Positions 5,588 through 10,819 of a stretch of DNA of 10,819 nucleotides are shown in pieces. How positions within the stretch are numbered: position 1 is the first letter of the stretch; each line of letters starts with the position of its first letter. The position numbers were made by a program, and so were the translations under genes. Under the pieces are notes generated by a model. The model did no database searches. It had not been told where the DNA came from and saw only the letters and a program-made list of their open reading frames with translations. Source of the DNA: Sphingobacteriales bacterium (GTDB taxonomy: Bacteria; Bacteroidota; Bacteroidia; Chitinophagales; UBA2359); contig JADKCK010000035.1 in the NCBI GenBank assembly GCA_016718845.1, forward strand, positions 1-10,819, in the 5' to 3' direction.

Positions 5588-7111
5588 ATGAAAAAAACAA
5601 CACTTTCCGTAATTCTGTTTTTATTTTCTATCTGTGTATACACCCAAGACCTGCCAAGCACACTAAAAGCAGCATTGCCCTATTTGAAACAAAAGACAGC
5701 CGTTAAGGGCATTTACGAAACCTATGCCCAGCAAACACTTTGGACAGAAAACGGGCAACTAAATACCAAAGGTAGCAAAGTTTGGGAGATTTTGCAAAAC
5801 GTAGAACAATACGGATTATTGCCAACGCAATACCAAGTAGCGGGTATAAAATTGGCATTAACAGAGCAAAATAATAATTTAGCCGATGTTTTTGACAGAT
5901 GGCTTGGCATTATTGTGCCAACACCTAAACAGTGGTGCTGTAAATCCAGCAAAAATACAAAAAAATATAGTGTCGGCTAATAAAGGCAACGACCTTGCTG
6001 CGATGCTCGAAAATGCCTATGCCGCCCAAGATTTGTTTGCTTATCTGGAGAGCATACAACCGCAATATGCCGGATACAAAAAATTGCTCAAAACCTTAAA
6101 CAACTACCGCGAGTTTGCCCAAAAAGGCGGTTGGACTAAACTGCCCGCCAATATTACTCAACTACCCAAAGAACAAGCGGCTGTTTTGCTAACCGAGCGC
6201 TTAGTTCAAAGCAACGATTGGAACCCCAATATGCTTATCACCGACCCCGAATATACCCTTACCGATGCCGTAAGCCAGTATCAACGCACCCATGCATTGC
6301 CACAAACACGCATATTAGATTCTGCCACTATTGCTTCGATAAATGTACCCGTAGAAAATCGCATAGCTAAAATAAAACTTAGCTTAGAGCGGTTTAGATG
6401 GCTGCCCACCAACCCAGCCGAAGAATATATTTTGGTAAACCTACCCGCTTACAGGGCTGTTTTTATGGAAAACAACGAAATGCTTATAAAAACAAATGTA
6501 ATTGTAGGGGCAGCAAAAACAGCTACGCCACTAATAGTAAGTAAAGCAAGCCGGTGTAATCAACCCAACCTGGACAGTGCCTTACAGCATAGCCATTAAC
6601 GAAATTTTACCCAAATTAAACGAGCAACCCACTTATCTAAAAATAAACGACATGGATTTGCTCGATGCAAACGGTAACATAGTTACCCTAACCGATGCCC
6701 AAATTAAAGCACTTACCCGCGAAACATTTAGATACGATATTCGCCAAAGGGCATCGGAAGATAACAGTTTAGGCAGATATGTATTGTATTTTCCCAACAA
6801 ACACTTTATCTATATGCACGATACCAACGCACCTTATCTGTTCGAAAAAGAAAAAAGAGCATTAAGCCATGGCTGTATCCGTACCCAAGAGATAGAAAGA
6901 ATATGCAAATACCTTATCGAAAATAACAGCGATACATCAATTGAAACAGCTAAGGCTGCCTACGACAACAAAGAAACCTAACCGTGCCACTACGCGACAA
7001 AATAGACGTACTCATACAATACTTTACCGTTTGGGCAGAAGCAGATGATGTTTATTTTTGAACGATGTTTATGGCTACGACAAACAATTAGGCCCATTAA
7101 TGGTAAAATAA
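5588..7111 (+). CDS. YcbB-type L,D-transpeptidase, with four frameshifts
   Basis: L,D-transpeptidases make 3-3 cross-links in peptidoglycan, acting outside the inner membrane. The start MKKTTLSVILFLFSICVYTQ is a signal peptide. A scaffold region follows (LWTENGQL at 51-58). Then come a peptidoglycan-binding-like segment (LTDAVSQYQRTHALP, 224-238, and LSLERFRWLP, 264-273) and the YkuD catalytic domain. The catalytic domain has INPTWTVPYSIA, HFIYMHDT (His409) and SHGCIR (425-430, nucleophile Cys428). Frames shift near 5890, 6545, 6978 and 7057. Past the apparent stop at 6981 the protein continues as VPLRDKIDVLIQYFTVWAEA and NDVYGYDKQLG to a TAA at 7109-7111. The net correction gives 507 residues, near the usual size of YcbB-like proteins. 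Its stop is two bases from the stop of the convergent next gene. The catalytic motif is intact. Confidence 0.9.
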
Positions 7112-7113
7112 AA

Positions 7114-7986
7114 CTACTTTTTATCTGTTTTATCAAACACTTTTAGTGTATATGGTCGGCAGCATCGGGGGTTCAATTGCTTATCTCGGCAAGTGGGTTG
7201 GCTTTTTAGTGCTTCTCGCAATTCATCTTTAGCCATTTGGCTCACCATGTTCTCAAAATCTTGGCTTCTGCCATTTTGGGCAAGGTCGGTTACGGGCAAG
7301 AAAAAATCGTTCGAGGGGTCAATGTTTTTACCCCCAACTGGGCGCGGTGTCCCGATGCTATACCTACCCGCAGGCAATGCCGCAATAAGCGCCAACATAC
7401 CATTAAGTGCTGCCTGCTTGTTGGCTTCGGTGGGTGCTTTAAAAAGCACTTCTTGGTTGCCAAAAATATTTATATCCACCGCCCTACACAACACACTACC
7501 ATCGGCTTGTATCATGCCATGATTATCAGACCCTAACCTAATAAGGCTTAAAAAAGCAAATTTAGTATCTGTTTTACGGGCATATTGTACAAGAGCATCA
7601 ATAGTATACAACAAATCAGCGAGCAAGGGCCACGCTTACCCTCATATCAAACCAACCTTGTTTGGCTATCGCTTCAAACTGTATTTTCTCTTTTGTTTGC
7701 ACCTTATATAATAGCCATCTTTATAGCATCAAGCACTTGTTGCGCTACTTGTTTGCTATATGATAACGAATTGCTGGTATCTCGCTTCTCTAAAACTATC
7801 TTTTCGGGCATTTTTACTACATCGCCACAGCCTCGCCATACTGCAATTCCATACAATACAACAATAAGCAAAAAGCGACCAAAAAAAAGAAACGAATAGT
7901 GGATGATACTGCTTTTTAATATTTTCGAACATAAACCAGGGGGTGGTTTGGTAAATTTTAGCCCAATAATGCGCACTTTTTTCCAT
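7114..7986 (-). CDS. Unrecognised membrane-anchored protein, possibly M15-peptidase-like, with three frameshifts
   Basis: I do not recognise this family with confidence. Reconstruction from the ATG at 7984-7986 gives 289 residues after removing single extra bases near 7880 (in a run of eight A), 7710 and 7630. A short cytoplasmic N-terminus (MEKSAHYWAKIYQTTPW) precedes one membrane helix at about 31-51 (FVSFFGRFLLIVVLYGIAVW). After it come a helical region (SYSKQVAQQVLDAIK) and a globular domain. That domain has SLIRLGSDNHG (146-156), CRAVDIN (166-172), LPAGRYSIGTPRPVGG (203-218) and NDFFLPVTDLAQNG. A His followed by an 'AVDI' Asp recalls zinc ligands of M15-type D-Ala-D-Ala peptidases (SxHxxGxAxDI), but the spacing differs and a third ligand is not obvious. 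The convergent neighbour is a peptidoglycan enzyme, which makes a cell-wall role plausible but unproven. Confidence 0.6.
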
Positions 7987-8122
7987 AGTATATACACATT
8001 ATGTCCTATTTTGTCTTCTTTGTGGTACATAAACACAATAATTTGCTTATTGGCACGTTTCACGCCTGATTTGTTATCAATATATCTTATCACAAAAAAA
8101 TAAAAATTTATAGTATCTAACA

Positions 8123-10413
8123 ATGAAAAAATTTCTGACCCTTTTACTGTCTCTGTTTTTACTCCAAAATGCAGCACAAGCTGGCGGATTTGTTGTGTCG
8201 GCATGCAAAGATTGCTACTGGTACCCCAACGACAAACCCAGTATGTACGGCGAGCCATTCCCCGACGATTTCGACCCGTTTTTTGTCAGCCTCACATCCG
8301 AAACAGCCAAGGTAGATATTGCCGATGGCAAAGCCAAGGTCGAAATTGTGCAAACATTTTATAACCCCTAGGCGATACCATACCCAGTTATTTCCTTTTC
8401 CGTGCCCCCCAAGGCACTACCCTCAACGATTTTACCATTATGGTTGGCGAAGATAAATACCGAGCCGAAAATACAGCCCTGCCTAATCGTTAATTGTTTT
8501 TCAGGAGCTGGTAAAACGCACCAAAACCTGACTACTGGCAATATGCCAGTAGCGAAACTTACCGTATGTTAATCTACAAACTTTACCCCGCCAAACCGTA
8601 AAACTAACCATTACCTACACCCAAAATTTGCATAAAAAAGACAATGTTTACTCGTTTAACTACCCACTTAACACCCAACATTTTTACAAAAGCCCCATCA
8701 AAGAAACCAATGTTGCCATAACCGTTCAAGAAAACCAAGCCATCAGCAACTACTTATCCAACACAAACCTTAATTTATCGCAAAAAAATGTTAATGCCAA
8801 CCAAATAACCGTTAACTACTCGGGCAAAACAGCTACCACCAAAGCCGCCGACGATGTGGCATTTAGCTGCCAAGTAGGCGAGGTAACAACGCCGAAGGCT
8901 TGTCGCTGGTAACGTACAAACCCAACGAAGACGGCTATTTTATGTTAAGCTACGATGGTGGCAAAAACACCCGCCAACCGCGATGTATTGTTTGATAGAT
9001 GCCCGTCGAACATGTGAGCGGCGATAAACTTGCCAAAGCTTTCGTGCCATTCAGGTGTTTAGCCAAATTAGCCAATAACGACCGCTTTAATATTATGGCA
9101 TTTAACGATGCCCCAAACCCGCTTTCGATGCGTTTCAGCAAACAATGCCACCATTAGCAGCAACACTCGCGCCGCCGCCGCCATGAAAAAAAGTCTCCTC
9201 TAACAGCCGCAAAAGGTGGCGGTGTGCAAATGGCACTCAGCAGTTTCTGGCTATCAATCCCGACAAAACACGCCCATTCCACACCCTGTTTTCTGCGGCG
9301 GAAACCTCCTAAACGGGGCTTCAGACGATTTGGCGAAGATCTCGCTGATATGGTAACAAAAGCCAACATCACGAAACCCTACGCATCTCCCGTAGGCATG
9401 CAAGGCAATACTGTCGACGTAAATCTATACGACCAAATAGCCGCCGCCACACTTGGTTACTGCACCTATGTATTGCTCCGACGAAGATACCGATGCCCTT
9501 GTCGGTAACCTATTTGCCACCACAGGCTCGGTGGTAACAATCCACCTGGTAATCCATATTTTAGCGGCGCCTTTGAAATAAAAGACCAGTTTCCGCGCAA
9601 ACCCGATGCCGTTTATACCTAACGCACCTTTGTAATGATAGGGCGATACAAACGTCTCTTTATGATTACGACATTTCTTGCTGGATTGGCGACTACAACG
9701 ACCAAAATGAACCGTTTTAACCTACGTGGCAAATTCCCCTCCGACGACCAACGATTTCCGTATGTAGCCAAACTTTGGGCAGTGCGTATGGTGGGTAATC
9801 ATTGCAACGATATTCGTATAAATGGCAAAGACGACGATATTACCGAAGACCTCGGCGACCTTGCCGAAAACTCTTATGCTTACCAATTCCCTTATACCAA
9901 CAGCACCGTCAAAAAAATCAAAGCTATTTATCCGATGCCGAAAAACACTACTACCACAACTTTATAACACTCACACTCCAACCTATGGCGACCACCTACC
10001 ACACCTAGATAAAGCCGCCGGCGACCAAGCCATTATTGCCAACCGCGAAGTTTGGACAATGCTAAATATCTCTAAGACCGAGCAACCATCAACCCAAGCA
10101 ACTCAAAAGCAACAGGTAACGCCAAAATTGCCGACGACTCAAAACTTAATTCAGCGGACGAACCCTTATACAAACAGTAGGTGGCTTTGCGGCAAAGATT
10201 TTGAAATACTCAGACCCGTTAAAAACAATCTAGCAAACGTATCGCCTTTTACTCACCCGATTATTTTAACGTTATGTCGAAACACCCCGATATTGCCGCC
10301 GACTTTTTAGCACCAGCCGCGATAAACTAACCTTTATCACCGATGCCACTCGCTACGAAATTTACGAAGACAAAGAACTGCTAAAAACACCCGAAAAGAA
10401 AAATAATTTTTAG
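8123..10413 (+). CDS. Secreted VIT / von Willebrand factor A domain protein, with a dozen or more frameshifts
   Basis: The gene starts MKKFLTLLLSLFLLQNAAQA, a signal peptide with an AQA cleavage site. A VIT domain (vault/inter-alpha-trypsin type) follows. It is seen as KAKVEIVQTFYNP, then in the next frame GDTIPSYFLFRAPQGTTLND, YRMLIYKLYP and QTVKLTITYTQNL. After NEDGYFMLSY comes a VWA domain: RDVLF near 8980, SGDKLAKA near 9015, then NNDRFNIMAFNDAPNPLSMR and DVNLYDQIAAATLG. Later, FPYVAKLWAVRMVGN and DDDITEDLGDLA match the segment after VWA in bacterial VIT-VWA proteins. The end (FITDATRYEIYEDKELLK) is followed by TAG at 10411-10413. The length of about 760 codons suits the family. The MIDAS metal site lies where frames break, so DxSxS cannot be confirmed. 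Either sequence quality is poor here or the gene has decayed. Confidence 0.8.
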
Positions 10414-10495
10414 CTGCTTTATTTGTGCATCAACATAAAACCATAACATAGGTGTAGTCAGGTCGCCAAAGCCACTCCATACATGGCTGGCATCA

Positions 10496-10573
10496 GCCCC
10501 CGCTTGACGCGGTATTGTCTTTTGGGGGTGATGATTGGCTTTCCTCAATTCAAAAGCTGCTGCCACCCCCATA
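10496..10573. repeat. Dispersed stem-loop repeat, copy B
   Basis: CCGCTTGACGCGG, then TTTTGGGGGTGATGATTGG and finally CACCCCCATA recur in the same order and orientation as in 2729-2808. The longest uninterrupted match is 19 bases. TGGGGGTG (10523-10530) can pair with CACCCCCA (10564-10571) around a 33-base loop. The loop interior and outer flanks differ between copies, while the two arms and the CCGC/GCGG hairpin are conserved; this suggests that structure is what is maintained. Confidence 0.75.
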
Positions 10574-10647
10574 ATCGAAGTTAAACCTAGCCAACAAACG
10601 CACACTTATTGGTATCAAGACGCAAACCAATATAAAAATAACTATTT

Positions 10648-10655
10648 TACTTTTG
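10648..10655 (+). promoter_or_regulatory. Candidate -7 element upstream of the YciI-like gene (TACTTTTG)
   Basis: TACTTTTG matches TAnnTTTG and lies 16 bases before the ATG at 10672. No -33 TTTG is visible at the usual spacing. An in-frame stretch just upstream of that ATG (KITILLL) looks like part of a signal peptide, so if the true start is further upstream this match would be coding chance. Confidence 0.3.
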
Positions 10656-10671
10656 AATTACAACACACAAT

Positions 10672-10819
10672 ATGTCCTACAATTTGTTACTTGCCCAACA
10701 CTTACGTGCCGATAATTATGGCATGAAACAGTACGTGTACGGCTTTTTAAAAGCGGTCCAAACTGTGGTCAAGACGAAGAAAACGGCAGCCAAACTGCAA
10801 ACTGCTCATCTAAAAACAT
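10672..10819 (+). CDS. YciI-like family protein, N-terminal part, cut by the window edge
   Basis: From the ATG at 10672 the frame reads MSYNLLLAQHLRADNYGMKQ, then YVYGFLKA. It then needs a shift to read GPNCGQDEE, and a shift back for TAAKLQTAHLK. The pattern 'LGADDYGMKxYVxxxLKxGPN...AxxLxxAHLxNI' is typical of YciI-domain proteins in Bacteroidota, small ferredoxin-like-fold proteins of mostly unknown function. Many of these have a signal peptide before the 'LA..LGADDYGMK' segment, so the start chosen here is uncertain. The two compensating indels lie within about 30 bases. The remainder of the gene is outside the window. Confidence 0.6.
   Translation, partial: MSYNLLLAQHLRADNYGMKQYVYGFLKAVQTVVKTKKTAAKLQTAHLKT

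Larger units (their letters stand above)
10414..10671. other. Intergenic region with repeat copy B
   Basis: This 258-base gap holds the second copy of the dispersed stem-loop repeat, and near its end a candidate promoter for the following gene. A 75-codon open frame on the minus strand crosses the gap and the repeat, but it overlaps the end of the VIT/VWA gene and has no recognisable motif, so I do not call it a gene. Confidence 0.55.

Noticed and set aside
7704..8258. 184-codon minus-strand frame as a separate gene
   Set aside because: Only its C-terminal part (GRFLLIVVLYGIAVW onward) continues the membrane-anchored protein. The N-terminal part overlaps the start of the VIT/VWA gene on the other strand and has no support.
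10381..10605. 74-codon minus-strand frame near the right end
   Set aside because: It overlaps the end of the VIT/VWA gene and runs through repeat copy B; no homologous frame is kept in copy A.

Overview
The window looks like a chromosomal segment from a member of the Bacteroidota. The genes start without recognisable Shine-Dalgarno sequences. Several are preceded by the phylum's -7 promoter element (TAnnTTTG), and the gene content (YcbB-type L,D-transpeptidase, VIT/VWA protein, SDR epimerase, YciI-like protein) fits. No RNA gene, CRISPR array, transposase or integrase was seen.

Layout. Positions 1-1631 hold a small insertion-like cassette: two 204-bp direct repeats (10-213 and 1428-1631, 11 mismatches) bracket a 1,214-bp insert. 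The insert carries the last ~45 codons of a gene resembling hsdM of type I restriction-modification systems, followed by a complete DUF1016/YhcG PD-(D/E)XK nuclease gene (217-1209, minus). The right repeat contains the true 3' end of an SDR-family epimerase (1589-2572, minus); the left repeat is a displaced copy of those last codons plus the downstream terminator-like and promoter-like signals. From 2573 to 3258 lies a repeat-rich intergenic region with three kinds of inverted repeat. Phosphoglycerate kinase (3259-4457, minus) and an EamA/DMT transporter (4603-5491, minus) follow. A YcbB-type L,D-transpeptidase (5588-7111, plus) then converges on an unrecognised membrane-anchored protein (7114-7986, minus). 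A secreted VIT/von Willebrand A protein (8123-10413, plus) and the start of a YciI-like gene (10672 to the edge, plus) complete the window. A second copy of one intergenic stem-loop repeat lies between the last two genes.

Condition of the sequence. Both coding regions left of 4.2 kb are uninterrupted. Every gene from pgk rightward needs single-base corrections: about 1 in pgk, 3 in the transporter, 4 in the transpeptidase, 3 in the membrane protein, a dozen or more in the VIT/VWA gene, and 2 in the first 150 bases of the YciI gene. In each case the neighbouring frame continues the same conserved protein, and one affected gene is the normally essential pgk, so uncorrected sequencing indels are the likeliest cause, worsening to the right. 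True gene decay in the right part cannot be excluded. Coordinates below are for the reconstructed genes, so they bridge these frame breaks.

How the genes relate. Three of the right-hand genes are predicted to act at the envelope: the transpeptidase in peptidoglycan cross-linking, the convergent membrane-anchored protein with a faint resemblance to M15-type peptidases, and the exported VIT/VWA protein. The left part is accessory: a nuclease gene cut out of a restriction-modification operon and set between duplicated borders that may supply its promoter and terminator.
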